NCBI GenBank assembly: GCA_036378955.1
Contig: DASUVM010000004.1
Span: forward strand, 1-64,000
Source: DASUVM01 sp036378955
Lineage (GTDB): Bacteria; Patescibacteriota; Saccharimonadia; Saccharimonadales; Saccharimonadaceae
Length of the DNA: 64,000 nt
Reading direction: 5' to 3'
The notes under the pieces are model-generated. The model was not told the DNA's origin. It worked only from the letters and a program-made list of their open reading frames with translations, and searched no databases. The position numbers and the translations under genes were made by a program. Of this stretch, positions 34,613 to 43,306 are shown piece by piece (the first letter of the stretch is position 1; each line of letters opens with the position of its first letter).

Positions 34613-35005
34613 TCATCGCTCTGCTTTTAATTGCTGTAGTTGTCGTTTTACTGAAGTGTCGAGTTCACGGCCAGGAATGGTAAGTTTGACACCGCCGATA
34701 AGGTCGGGGCTGGTCGATTCACTCAGTTCAGCAGTTGTAGCACCGGTGGTCGACTTGACGAGCTCGGTAATAGCCGCCCTGGCGACACTAGAAATCTCAC
34801 GCGCAGTGATAACCTCGGCGGCAACATGACCGCGGTTGGCAAGCTCTTTAGTAATATCGGCCAGCACCATATCGAGCGTTTTTATTTGCTTGGTTTCTAG
34901 CAGATAGGCGGCAAGCGACTGAATCAAATGCTGCTTTTTCAGCGGTGCCTTTAGCAGTTCGCTCGCAAAGGATCGAGCCAGTAGACGACGGCTGACAGCT
35001 CGCAT
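34613..35005 (-). CDS. atpH: ATP synthase delta subunit (short)
   Basis: 130 residues against about 175-180 usual. The C-terminal hallmark GGVKLTIPGRELDTSVKRQL is intact; the N-terminal six-helix domain that binds alpha is shortened to about 75 residues. The position between b and alpha confirms identity. It links the peripheral stalk to F1. Confidence 0.88.
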   Translation of the reverse strand: MRAVSRRLLARSFASELLKAPLKKQHLIQSLAAYLLETKQIKTLDMVLADITKELANRGHVAAEVITAREISSVARAAITELVKSTTGATTAELSESTSPDLIGGVKLTIPGRELDTSVKRQLQQLKAER

Positions 35006-35008
35006 AAT

Positions 35009-35566
35009 TTAACCCTTTGCTCCTTTAACAGCGCGCTCAATAAGTTGGCCATCTTTGTTTGAATCGAGCTTTTCGCCAATAATTTTCTCAGTTGCGGCGG
35101 CCACTAAGCTAGTAGTTTCGTGGCGCAGTTCAGCGCGAGCTTTGGTGATATCGGTTTCAAGCTGGGCTTTGGCTTCACTGACAATATGCTCGGCACGAGT
35201 TGTTGCACGTTCTTCAGCGGCAGCCACCATATCGCCGGCTTCTTTATGAGCGGTGGCGACAATTTGCTCGGCCTCGCTGCGAGCTTCTTTGATTTGCTCG
35301 GCGATTTTCTTTTCGGCCTCTTCGGCTTTTTTGGCAGCTGCTTCGGCAGCCTTGGCGCCAGCGTCAAGCTGTTCTTGACGTTTGTCGATTGCTTTAATTA
35401 AAACCGGGTAGACAAACTTGCCAAGTAAAAACACAAGGATCAAAAAGGCCACACCTTGCAACAACAAGAGCTTCCAATCGATTCCAAGTGCTTCAAACAA
35501 GCCAGGCTGCTCGGCCGTGGCAGCAGCCTCTGATGCTAAGAACGTTAGGTTTTGTACTACATTCAT
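35009..35566 (-). CDS. atpF: ATP synthase b subunit
   Basis: 185 residues: one N-terminal membrane helix (about 28-50), then a long Ala/Glu/Lys coiled coil forming the peripheral stalk. Three bases separate it from atpH. Confidence 0.93.
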   Translation of the reverse strand: MNVVQNLTFLASEAAATAEQPGLFEALGIDWKLLLLQGVAFLILVFLLGKFVYPVLIKAIDKRQEQLDAGAKAAEAAAKKAEEAEKKIAEQIKEARSEAEQIVATAHKEAGDMVAAAEERATTRAEHIVSEAKAQLETDITKARAELRHETTSLVAAATEKIIGEKLDSNKDGQLIERAVKGAKG

Positions 35567-35581
35567 AAAGATCTAAGGCCT

Positions 35582-35794
35582 TTAGAGATATTTTGCGATA
35601 ATGGCAACGATAATGGCAATAATGGCCAGCGCGTCAACAAACGAAATTGCCAAAATCATCAACCCGCGAATTTCGCCGATTTTTTCAGGGTTGCGGCCAG
35701 CTGCCTGCAAGGCACCCGCGCCAACAATACCTGCACCAAGGCCACAAAGGCCAGCTGCAATTGCGTAGGTAAGGCCAAATGCTAATTCTTCCAT
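35582..35794 (-). CDS. atpE: ATP synthase c subunit
   Basis: 70 residues, two membrane helices. Loop AGRNPEKIG; the ion-binding carboxylate is Asp54 in SFVDALAII. The Gln/Glu/Ser-Thr set of sodium-type rings is absent, so a proton ring is expected (established ligand rules). Confidence 0.95.
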   Translation of the reverse strand: MEELAFGLTYAIAAGLCGLGAGIVGAGALQAAGRNPEKIGEIRGLMILAISFVDALAIIAIIVAIIAKYL

Positions 35795-35830
35795 ATAATA
35801 TTCTCCTTTATCTTTTTAATACTACCATCA

Positions 35831-36658
35831 TTAACTCCTTGCTTCGGCCACTTTCGGCTTTTTAGCATCAGGAAGGGAATGGTCATCATTGTGGTTACCG
35901 TGCGATTCAGCTCCGAGCGAGATGAACACAATGGTCAGCATAAAGAACACGTAGGCTTGAATGGTGCCAATAAATAATTCGAACACCATAAACGGCGGCA
36001 AGGCAAGAAAGGCAAAGTAATTGGTAAGAAACCCAACCATAATCAGCAACACCTCGCCAGCAAACACGTTACCGAATAAACGCATACTCAGAGCGATCAG
36101 GCGCGAGAACTCGGCAATAATCTCGAGAATGCCTTCAAAAGCACCGGCTGGATCTTTAATAGGGTTTCTAAAATAGCGACCCAAGTTACCGAAGGTACCG
36201 TGCATTTTAATAGCGTAGATTTGCACCGTGACCATGCTGATAATGGCGAGTGCGAATGTTACATTCAGGTCGGCCGCCAGCCCCCTGAACAAGGGCATGT
36301 CGTTATAAGTAACAGGGCCGACAAACGGCAAAATACCCAGCCAATAGTTAGTAATAATAAAGAAGAACATGGTGATCGCCAGGGGCACTAGGCGGCGGGC
36401 GGTTTTACGATTGTTAGTTACTTGCTCAATGGTGTTGAGCAACATTTCAAACACCCACAGCAAGGCAATGGCCGGGCGGGTACGACGATTGGACTTAGCA
36501 GCAAAGGCCATGTAGACGAAGAGCCAAATAACCAAACTGTAGCCAAGCACACCGAGCAATATCGAATTCGTAACGGGTATCGGGCCCATGTGAAACAGAA
36601 TGTCGGGCGCTAAGCTAACATGCGGAGTTTCGGCAATAAATTGTAGGGCTTGGTTCAT
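35831..36658 (-). CDS. atpB: ATP synthase a subunit
   Basis: 275 residues from the ATG at 36658, with GGAGA upstream; a longer frame to 36748 overlaps the upstream gene. Five to six helices. The essential Arg is in LIALSMRLFGNVFAGEVLLI. Stator part of the proton channel. Overlaps the upstream gene by ATGA. Confidence 0.94.
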   Translation of the reverse strand: MNQALQFIAETPHVSLAPDILFHMGPIPVTNSILLGVLGYSLVIWLFVYMAFAAKSNRRTRPAIALLWVFEMLLNTIEQVTNNRKTARRLVPLAITMFFFIITNYWLGILPFVGPVTYNDMPLFRGLAADLNVTFALAIISMVTVQIYAIKMHGTFGNLGRYFRNPIKDPAGAFEGILEIIAEFSRLIALSMRLFGNVFAGEVLLIMVGFLTNYFAFLALPPFMVFELFIGTIQAYVFFMLTIVFISLGAESHGNHNDDHSLPDAKKPKVAEARS

Positions 36659-36915
36659 TTTGAATCTCCGTTTGTCTGTCTGAGTTGCAGCCATACGAGC
36701 AGGCCAGCAACAATTACGCCGACTGTAATGCCCGCAACAGTGAGCCATGGCTTGGTGCCCCAGGCACGATCAGCCAGCACGCCTAAAATAGCACCGCCAA
36801 CAGCCGGTACAAACATGCGCCAAGTGGTATCAGCAATAGTGCCAAACACTAAAAGCGCCGTGTTTTTTGACGGCACATGGCTACCAGATGTCGGTGGTTT
36901 GGCATCTGTTGACAT
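36655..36915 (-). CDS. small membrane protein at head of atp operon (AtpI-like)
   Basis: 86 residues, two hydrophobic helices, Gly-rich first helix, in the position and size of AtpI/AtpZ-type assembly proteins. Identity rests mainly on position. TAAACT 7 nt before the ATG with TTACCA 16 bp upstream suggests a leaderless operon mRNA. Confidence 0.7.
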   Translation of the reverse strand: MSTDAKPPTSGSHVPSKNTALLVFGTIADTTWRMFVPAVGGAILGVLADRAWGTKPWLTVAGITVGVIVAGLLVWLQLRQTNGDSK

Positions 36916-37094
36916 TAGTTATAGTTTAGCATGTTTTAACAAGTTGGTAAAGAAGGTGTTTTGGCGCTAACTTTCAAATTTATAGCAAAAACAATGAACC
37001 TTGTCTTGCCAGCCACAGTTTCGCTCGACCCCAGAAACAGGTTGACAAAGCTACACCTTATACGACATTCTAGTAAGTAAATTATAGGAGTGTT

Positions 37095-37379
37095 ATGCCG
37101 CGTTTTACTTTCGCCGGGCCAGAACGTACAAAAGAACAAGCAGACTGGCTTACTGGGACGACTGAGCACACCCAATCAGAAGTCTTCAGGGATGCCGTCG
37201 AGGTGTATCATAGGTTGGGTCGCCTTGCTATAGCTGAAGTACCATTAATATACAAAGGACAGCCAGGGCAGAGAGATCCCGGTTGCCATACCAGGCTTTC
37301 CAGAGGCTTATACGCAAAGCTTGATCGCGGCAACGGCTCTGCAGACTCCATCGCCGAATACATCTTCGCCTTAAACTGA
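37095..37379 (+). CDS. small hypothetical protein, possibly RHH-like
   Basis: 94 residues, SD AGGAG 6 nt before the ATG. Starts MPRFTFAGPERTKEQADWL; the first half could form a ribbon-helix-helix (strand, then TQSEVFRDAVEVYHRLGRL). If so, a small DNA-binding repressor. It sits just left of the RAYT element. Confidence 0.55.
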   Translation: MPRFTFAGPERTKEQADWLTGTTEHTQSEVFRDAVEVYHRLGRLAIAEVPLIYKGQPGQRDPGCHTRLSRGLYAKLDRGNGSADSIAEYIFALN

Positions 37380-37385
37380 TTCCAT

Positions 37386-38106
37386 TTGGGCAGGAGGACG
37401 GACCTTGGGCAGGAGGACGGACCTTAAAAGAGAATATTTTGTGTTATAATAGCTTATGCCTAGCCGAAATGTTGTCAAAATTGATGTCCCGCAAAGCTAT
37501 TATCATGTTTATGCCCGCGGCCATGGGCGAAGGGCTATTTTTCGCGAAGACAAAGACTATATCGTATTCCTTAGCTTATTTAAACGTCATTTATCTGTAG
37601 AGCCTGTAGAAGATAAATACAGCAAGCAATATACCCATCTGCGAGACCAGCTTGAGTTACTTTGCTATTGCCTTATGCCGAATCATTTTCATCTGCTACT
37701 TTACCAAAAGAACGAAGGAACGATGCAGCGCTTTATGCGCAGAGTAATGACAAGCTACAGCCGATATTTCAATACAAAATATAATAGCTCCGGTGCCCTC
37801 TTTGAAAGTCGCTACAAGGCTTCGCGTATTTCTTCGGATGCATATCTATCGCATATTAGCCGATATATTCACCTTAATCCCAAAGATTGGCGAGGATATT
37901 CATATTCAAGTGTCCACGCGTATTTTGGCATCGGACAGCCCGAGTGGTTACAGCAAGAAAGAATTACCTGCTTATTCAAGTCATTACCGCATTATGCAGA
38001 CTTCTTATCCGATTACGAAAGCCACAAGCTGATTCTTGATGAGATCAAGCACGAATTAGCGAATAACTTATAATACAACATTCATTTCATTCATAAGGTC
38101 CGTCCT
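37386..38106 (+). mobile_element. RAYT element with flanking inverted repeats
   Basis: Left end: two tandem copies of the 19-bp unit TTGGGCAGGAGGACGGACC (37386-37404, 37405-37423). Right end: AAGGTCCGTCCT (38095-38106), the exact inverse of AGGACGGACCTT at the left. The transposase gene lies between. This is the layout of REP-associated tyrosine transposases and their cognate repeats. Confidence 0.75.
37456..38073 (+). CDS. REP-associated tyrosine transposase (RAYT, Y1_Tnp)
   Basis: 205 residues. HUH motif in CLMPNHFHLLLY, catalytic Tyr expected in TSYSRYFNTKY, followed by the family box GALFESRYKAS. RAYTs are single-stranded-DNA endonucleases that act on REP hairpins. TATAAT at 37445-37450 lies 5 nt before the ATG, so a leaderless mRNA. 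The gene appears intact. Confidence 0.92.
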   Translation: MPSRNVVKIDVPQSYYHVYARGHGRRAIFREDKDYIVFLSLFKRHLSVEPVEDKYSKQYTHLRDQLELLCYCLMPNHFHLLLYQKNEGTMQRFMRRVMTSYSRYFNTKYNSSGALFESRYKASRISSDAYLSHISRYIHLNPKDWRGYSYSSVHAYFGIGQPEWLQQERITCLFKSLPHYADFLSDYESHKLILDEIKHELANNL

Positions 38107-38233
38107 TCTGATATCCTCTGTTACAGATCTCAGGAAGTCACAACAGAGAGCCCCATTTTTGCGTGCTGCTGGCTTTGAGCAAGCTTTAGCTCTTCAGGGT
38201 TAAAAATAGCTCGTGTTGCTTTATAATAAAATA

Positions 38234-38728
38234 GTGAAAAATCATACGTTGCTTGCCGTTATTTTTGGAATCGTCGTTATTATTGTAGCCGCTTTCTTAT
38301 ATCTTGCATTGCAGCCGAAACCGGTTGCCGATAATCAAAACAACACCAACACTTCTCAAAGTGTCAAAACACCGCCAGAAGCACCCGACCCCGACAGCCA
38401 AACGCCGGCACCAATAGCTGGCAAGTATGTCAACTATTCAGAAGCAAATTTTGCATCTGTCGCCGATAATAAACGCATTCTATTCTTTCATGCCCCATGG
38501 TGCCCTCAGTGCCGGGCGCTTGAAAAGAGCATCCAGACAGGGCAAATTCCGGATGGTATGGTGATCTTCAAGGCCGATTATGACTCGTCACAAAAGCTTA
38601 GGCAAAAATATGGCGTAACTCTGCAAACGACATTAGTTGAAGTTGATAAAAATGGTGTTCTCAAGCAAAAGTTTGTAGCTTATGACGAGCCATCGCTCGC
38701 GGCGCTCATCAGGGAATTCGCGAATTAA
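38234..38728 (+). CDS. membrane-anchored thioredoxin-like protein
   Basis: 164 residues from the GTG at 38234; TATAAT at 38222-38227 lies inside the longer frame, so the earlier start is excluded and the mRNA is leaderless. N-terminal membrane anchor, Pro/Asn/Thr-rich spacer, then a thioredoxin fold with APWCPQCR. Extracytoplasmic thiol oxidoreductase. Overlaps the ccdA-like gene by one base (TAATG), so the pair is a redox relay. Confidence 0.88.
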   Translation: MKNHTLLAVIFGIVVIIVAAFLYLALQPKPVADNQNNTNTSQSVKTPPEAPDPDSQTPAPIAGKYVNYSEANFASVADNKRILFFHAPWCPQCRALEKSIQTGQIPDGMVIFKADYDSSQKLRQKYGVTLQTTLVEVDKNGVLKQKFVAYDEPSLAALIREFAN

Positions 38729-39444
38729 TGGAACTGCTTGTTGTTTCGTTTGTTGCTGGCATTTTAACAGTGCTTGCGCCATGCACGCTGCCGTTTTTGC
38801 CAATTTTACTCAGCGGTGTTGCAGCCGACGAAAAAGATTGGCACAAGCCGTTTACCATTGTTATCGGCTTGGCTGGTTCAATTTTTATCTTCACCTTTTT
38901 GTTAAAAGTGAGCACCGGGCTTCTGGGCGTACCGCTGATGTTCTGGCAGGTTACTTCAGGGGGTATTCTGGTGCTTTTCGGCCTCGTGATGCTTCTTCCG
39001 GGTATATGGGAGCAGGCTGGCGCTCGGCTCAGCCCTCGTTCAAATAATTGGCTTTCTGGGGCTATGAAAAAGAAGGGAATGGGCGGCGACTTGCTCATCG
39101 GTGCCGCGCTGGGGCCGGTTTTTAGCAGTTGCAGCCCAACTTATGCACTTATTCTGGCCAGTGTTTTGCCAGTTACGCCGGCCGTGGGCGTCGTCTATTT
39201 ACTGGCCTATGTCATTGGTTTGGCAGCAATTCTACTATTAATTGCGTTCGCTGGCCAGCGTGTTATTGCCATGCTGCGGCCGGCCAGCAACCCGCATGGC
39301 TGGTTTAAGCGTAGTCTTGGCATTGTGTTTTTGCTAGTGGGAGTCATGATTGTGTTTGGGCTCGATAAAAAACTGCAAACCTTTGTGCTTGAACAAGGCT
39401 GGTATGATCCGATCTCGAATTTTGAGCAGCAATTTATGCGATAA
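38728..39444 (+). CDS. CcdA/DsbD-type transmembrane electron carrier
   Basis: 238 residues, about six helices, with the redox Cys pair in LAPCTLPFLP and SSCSPTYAL. Members carry electrons from cytosolic thioredoxin across the membrane; the partner here is the anchored thioredoxin encoded just upstream. Supports disulfide handling of the many Cys-rich secreted proteins in this window (inference). Confidence 0.9.
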   Translation: MELLVVSFVAGILTVLAPCTLPFLPILLSGVAADEKDWHKPFTIVIGLAGSIFIFTFLLKVSTGLLGVPLMFWQVTSGGILVLFGLVMLLPGIWEQAGARLSPRSNNWLSGAMKKKGMGGDLLIGAALGPVFSSCSPTYALILASVLPVTPAVGVVYLLAYVIGLAAILLLIAFAGQRVIAMLRPASNPHGWFKRSLGIVFLLVGVMIVFGLDKKLQTFVLEQGWYDPISNFEQQFMR

Positions 39445-39672
39445 GTGAGCATCGTTTGGTTGATATAAGCATATCGCCCATTCCACCACACAGGTCACCT
39501 ACCAGCCTACTTGAAGGCTATGCGAGTTTATTAAATCTTCCTTAACTTTACGAAAAATGGTATTTACAGCCTAACAAGCATGCGTCATTATCAAAGCGCT
39601 CATGGTTGAGCCCGTTGGTCTAGCCCTTACATGGTTAGGCCATTTATGATACCTTAACAACCTGGAGAACAG

Positions 39673-41775
39673 ATGAGAAAACGCTTGTGGATATGCCTGG
39701 TGTCTGTTGTTTTTTTGCTTCTCTCAGCAGTCACCGCGCCAGCGCAAGCGGCGTCGTGGTCGGTAGATGTTTCAGAGCTGAAAGACGGCCAGCTCGTCAG
39801 TGCAGCCGATGGATCGGTGACGGTCTTCGGCTGTAACCTTTCGCAAAGTGTTTCACCCGTTGCTGCAACTATAAACAGTAGTGGCCAGCGCGTAAACAGC
39901 ATTCCTGACACAACGGCAAGCTGCCAGCTCGGCACCGTTGGAGCAGGCCATGTTATGTATGCGACCGCAACTCAGCAAAGCTCCCTTACGGAAGCAACGG
40001 CGGCCTTTGAAAATAACCGCCAGCTTTGGAAAAAGGTCTGGACTAGCAGCTGCGGACTACCGCTTAACATTTTGTGGCGTGAAGTCGGGCCCGACAAGCA
40101 CCTTTATGAAGTGCTGTCGGATGGCCAGTGCGGCGCTAGCAAATACTATCTACACAAGGTGAATCCAGCTACTGGCAACGAGGTATTCCGCCAAGAACTA
40201 GCTGACATTCACCCCTATAGATGGTTCGTGACTCGCTCGGGTATTGTTTTTCTTGCGCTCGGCTCGTCGCCGGCCTTGCATTACTACGACCTGCGCGGCA
40301 ATAAGCTGAAGACGGTGGCGATCGACGATACGCTCGAATACAACACCTACGGCTCGGCCGATAATGGGCGCTTCTACATTGCCAATAACAGGCGGCCCGA
40401 CTCAAATGGTTCGTGCCCGACCTTTCAGTCTGAAACACATAGCCTGACTGGTTACGATCAGTTGGGTAAGTTTTTCGAACATAGGTTTGCGGCCTGTAAA
40501 CGAGCCGTCAGTGTCACGCCGACATCAAACGGCATCGTTGTGATTGCCCTGGTTGACCCAGCGGGAACGCTAACGCTGGTATCGTTTTTTGCGGATGGCA
40601 CGAAACGCATCGTACCAATGCCCAAAAAGCGATCAGACGGCAAATGGTTTGACCCCGCCTGGGGACAGCTGATTGCCGACACCAATGGCAACGTTGTGCT
40701 TCGCCGCGCTACCTATGCGGACGAAACACAGACCGATGAGAGTTACAGCGAAACCTACTTTTTGCTCAATGCAACAAGTTTGGCGACGCTGGCAACCGTT
40801 CAGACCGATAAGCTCAGTAAGGGTCTCACCCAAAACTGGCAACTCGGTTTTGCTATGAGCGCAAAGAAGCTCTATTTGGCATTGAACGAGCCGTGCTCAT
40901 CAGGAAGCGGCTGCAAACGAAAGCTGCACAACGTTCCGTTCGGCAACGTTGGTATGGATTACCCACGAGGATCGGTGCTAACAGCGGGAGCCATACCAGA
41001 GCTACGCTATATTGCACTTGGGGATTCTTTCACTTCAGGAGAAGGTAACGAGCCGTTCTTTGATTCGTCTGGTTGCCATCGAAGTGTTGGAGCCTTCCCG
41101 AGGTGGCTTGATGCCGATACAAGCTTGCCCCTGAGCCTAGCTAATGAAGATTTCATGGCTTGCTCGGGAGCAACGATAGCCGATGTTCGCAGTGGCAAAA
41201 ACGGCGAGCAAAGCCAGCTCAACCGGGTCCCGAGCAATGCACGGGTCATTACGATCTCTGTTGGAGGGAATGACGCTAAGTTTGGGGATTACGTCAGAGC
41301 ATGCGTTAAATACGAATGTGACGTTAATTCCGATCAGTATCTGATCGCTACCAAGGTTATCGATGGATCGCTCAGGCAAGATCTAGCGAGCCTTTACAAG
41401 GATATTCTAGCAAAGGCTCCGCAGGCTCACCTCTACGTTGTGGGGTATCCGTATATCATTCCCACTATTGGAGAACGAGGCACGTACTGCTCGTATATGT
41501 CAGATAATGAGCTGTCTGCAGCGAGAATTTTGACTGCCGGGCTTAATCTTCGTGCATACCAAGCCACTAAAGACATACAGACCCCGGAGGCCCGTCAGCG
41601 CATTCACTTCGTTGATCCAACGCTTTCGAGCTCTCCATTCAACGGGCACGATGTCTGTGGAGAATCGTCCTTTTTCCATAGGGTCAATATTGTCTACGAA
41701 GCGTACTCGCTTCATCCAAACGCGAATGGGGTTAAAGCCTATAAGCAAATCGTTAAGGTAGCCCTTGGCTACTAA
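39673..41775 (+). CDS. secreted two-domain SGNH hydrolase
   Basis: 700 residues. Signal peptide about 1-28 (ends PAQA). Residues about 30-440 look like a beta-propeller-type domain with Cys pairs. The C-terminal about 260 residues are an SGNH hydrolase: IALGDSFTSGEG (Ser), ISVGGNDAKFG (Gly, Asn) and SLHPNANG (His with preceding Asp/His context). Likely an extracellular lipase or esterase, possibly acting on host lipids or acylated sugars. SD CTGGAG present. A clean terminator follows. Confidence 0.88.
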   Translation: MRKRLWICLVSVVFLLLSAVTAPAQAASWSVDVSELKDGQLVSAADGSVTVFGCNLSQSVSPVAATINSSGQRVNSIPDTTASCQLGTVGAGHVMYATATQQSSLTEATAAFENNRQLWKKVWTSSCGLPLNILWREVGPDKHLYEVLSDGQCGASKYYLHKVNPATGNEVFRQELADIHPYRWFVTRSGIVFLALGSSPALHYYDLRGNKLKTVAIDDTLEYNTYGSADNGRFYIANNRRPDSNGSCPTFQSETHSLTGYDQLGKFFEHRFAACKRAVSVTPTSNGIVVIALVDPAGTLTLVSFFADGTKRIVPMPKKRSDGKWFDPAWGQLIADTNGNVVLRRATYADETQTDESYSETYFLLNATSLATLATVQTDKLSKGLTQNWQLGFAMSAKKLYLALNEPCSSGSGCKRKLHNVPFGNVGMDYPRGSVLTAGAIPELRYIALGDSFTSGEGNEPFFDSSGCHRSVGAFPRWLDADTSLPLSLANEDFMACSGATIADVRSGKNGEQSQLNRVPSNARVITISVGGNDAKFGDYVRACVKYECDVNSDQYLIATKVIDGSLRQDLASLYKDILAKAPQAHLYVVGYPYIIPTIGERGTYCSYMSDNELSAARILTAGLNLRAYQATKDIQTPEARQRIHFVDPTLSSSPFNGHDVCGESSFFHRVNIVYEAYSLHPNANGVKAYKQIVKVALGY

Positions 41776-41801
41776 TCATAGTTTTACTCAACCATGAACA
41801 A

Positions 41802-41837
41802 GCCTTGGTCTTCGGCTTTCGGAGACCAAGGCATTTT
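41802..41837 (+). terminator. terminator of SGNH gene
   Basis: GCCTTGGTCT (41802-41811) / AGACCAAGGC (41823-41832) followed by ATTTTT. It also lies just past the stop of the convergent small gene. Confidence 0.85.
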
Positions 41838-41840
41838 TAA

Positions 41841-42140
41841 CTACGGATATTTACGATAACCATTATCAATCGCTTCTTTTTCAGAGCAGTAAAAGGTGCT
41901 CATTCCATCAACTCTATAAACACTCGTTCCGGGCAGCATGTATGATTGTGCCGACATAAACTTATAGGCTATCACCGGCTGCCCGCCACATTTAACTACA
42001 TACAACGGATATTGAAAATAAGGCCCAATGAACGGAATACTAGCTAGAAATACATAGAGCCCAATAAATGCTGCAATAATAACCGCTGTAAGTTGCGGCC
42101 AAGACATAAAACGTGCTTTAGTTTCTTTTGTATTTTGCAT
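41841..42140 (-). CDS. small membrane-anchored protein (99 aa)
   Basis: One hydrophobic helix (about 14-38), then a short extracytoplasmic part with two Cys that could pair. TACACT lies 7 nt before the ATG (minus strand 42153-42148), so the mRNA is probably leaderless. No family recognised. Confidence 0.65.
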   Translation of the reverse strand: MQNTKETKARFMSWPQLTAVIIAAFIGLYVFLASIPFIGPYFQYPLYVVKCGGQPVIAYKFMSAQSYMLPGTSVYRVDGMSTFYCSEKEAIDNGYRKYP

Positions 42141-42200
42141 ATGCTTTAGTGTAGCGAGAATTTAAGAATAAGCAATCGATACATAAGTTACAATAACCGT

Positions 42201-42407
42201 ATGTCTCGCAAAAAGCAGCCGCATTATGATCGCTATCGGCAACCAGTAAAATCGTGTGGTAAAATTCAATATGCCCACAAGCACGAAGCAGAACAAGCAG
42301 CCGAAGAGGCAATGCTGCTACGACCAGAGGTAAAACTACGCATTTATAAATGTATGAACTGTGGCGGCTGGCACCTCACCAGAGTTCGCGAGCTTGAAAA
42401 TTCTTAA
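42201..42407 (+). CDS. small zinc-ribbon-like protein (68 aa)
   Basis: Basic protein with a Cys at SCGKI and the pair CMNCGGWHL near the C-terminus. A small metal-binding knuckle followed by WHLT is seen in many short uncharacterised bacterial and phage proteins. TACAAT 6 nt before the ATG implies a leaderless mRNA. Confidence 0.7.
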   Translation: MSRKKQPHYDRYRQPVKSCGKIQYAHKHEAEQAAEEAMLLRPEVKLRIYKCMNCGGWHLTRVRELENS

Positions 42408-42428
42408 GAGAACACTTAAAATAAAGCT

Positions 42429-42719
42429 ATGCAACAATCGACACTGCAGCAAAAATTCAATGCCCTTGGCGACCCAACCCGTTACGCGTTAGTTGTCTCA
42501 ATGATCAAGCGAGAGCAGTTATGTGTCAGCGAGCTGGCCGAAAAACTTACGATGACGCCGGCTGCTGTTTCGCAGCATATGCGTATTTTAGAAGAAGCCA
42601 ACATTATTGTGCCAACTCGAAGCGGGCGACGGGTATGCTACACCTTAAATGCCGACTGTCCTGGTCTGCGAAGCTTGGCGAAACTTATGAAACAAGAGGA
42701 GCTTTATGAAGCAAAATGA
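42429..42719 (+). CDS. ArsR-family transcriptional regulator
   Basis: 96 residues, winged helix: LGDPTRYALVVSMIK, LCVSELAEKLTMTPAAVSQH, MRILEEANIIV, with wing RSGRRVCYTL. A Cys (LCV) and others could sense metal or redox state. Overlaps the glutaredoxin gene by 14 nt, so it likely controls it. TAAAAT 6 nt before the ATG. Confidence 0.9.
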   Translation: MQQSTLQQKFNALGDPTRYALVVSMIKREQLCVSELAEKLTMTPAAVSQHMRILEEANIIVPTRSGRRVCYTLNADCPGLRSLAKLMKQEELYEAK

Positions 42720-42984
42720 CACAACTGAGGCAAAGTCAGCACGCCCAACTACTATTATTTATGGCGCCGAATGGTGCAGCTGGTGCCATACAGCTATAAA
42801 ATATTTCGAACAGAAGGGCATTTCATATATCTATCATGATATCGAAAAAGAAGAAGCCGCCTACAACGAACTGGTTGAGAAACTTAGTGGCCCCGTCAGC
42901 GGCGTGCCCGTACTTGATGTAAACGGTGAAATTATTGTGGGCTACGATCTCGGTAGAATTAACGAAGCACTTGCAAACAAATAA
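42706..42984 (+). CDS. glutaredoxin-like protein
   Basis: 92 residues, thioredoxin fold with active site AEWCSWCHTA and the cis-Pro region SGVPVLDVNGE. Translationally coupled to the ArsR-type regulator. A cytosolic thiol transferase, possibly using another low-molecular thiol, since glutathione synthesis is rare in such genomes (inference). Confidence 0.88.
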   Translation: MKQNDTTEAKSARPTTIIYGAEWCSWCHTAIKYFEQKGISYIYHDIEKEEAAYNELVEKLSGPVSGVPVLDVNGEIIVGYDLGRINEALANK

Positions 42985-43001
42985 CGTATAGCTATCACAT
43001 T

Positions 43002-43271
43002 ATGAGCGAAAAAGAGGCTCCTTCGAGTAACGAGCATGAGCCACTGATACACGGTTTTACGCCAAAGCAAATAAGGTACTTGGCTCAGCTAGCGGCAGAG
43101 CAGGGCATGCCGCAAACAGCATGCTGGGCACTGATAGAACATAGCTATCGAGCAGAGCAGCCCAATACATTACCATTACCGTTGAGCTTTTATGCAAAAT
43201 ATTCCCACCCCGATGTATTAGCTATGACCGCACTACAGCATATAAAACGGCAGCAAAGGCACCGACCCTAA
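43002..43271 (+). CDS. hypothetical protein (89 aa)
   Basis: Soluble, helical, with FTPKQIRYLAQLAAEQGMPQ suggestive of a small helical hairpin. Follows the glutaredoxin gene by 17 bp and may share its transcript. No family recognised. Confidence 0.55.
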   Translation: MSEKEAPSSNEHEPLIHGFTPKQIRYLAQLAAEQGMPQTACWALIEHSYRAEQPNTLPLPLSFYAKYSHPDVLAMTALQHIKRQQRHRP

Positions 43272-43306
43272 AACCCACTAACTACAATTTAAAGTATAAT
43301 AAACCT

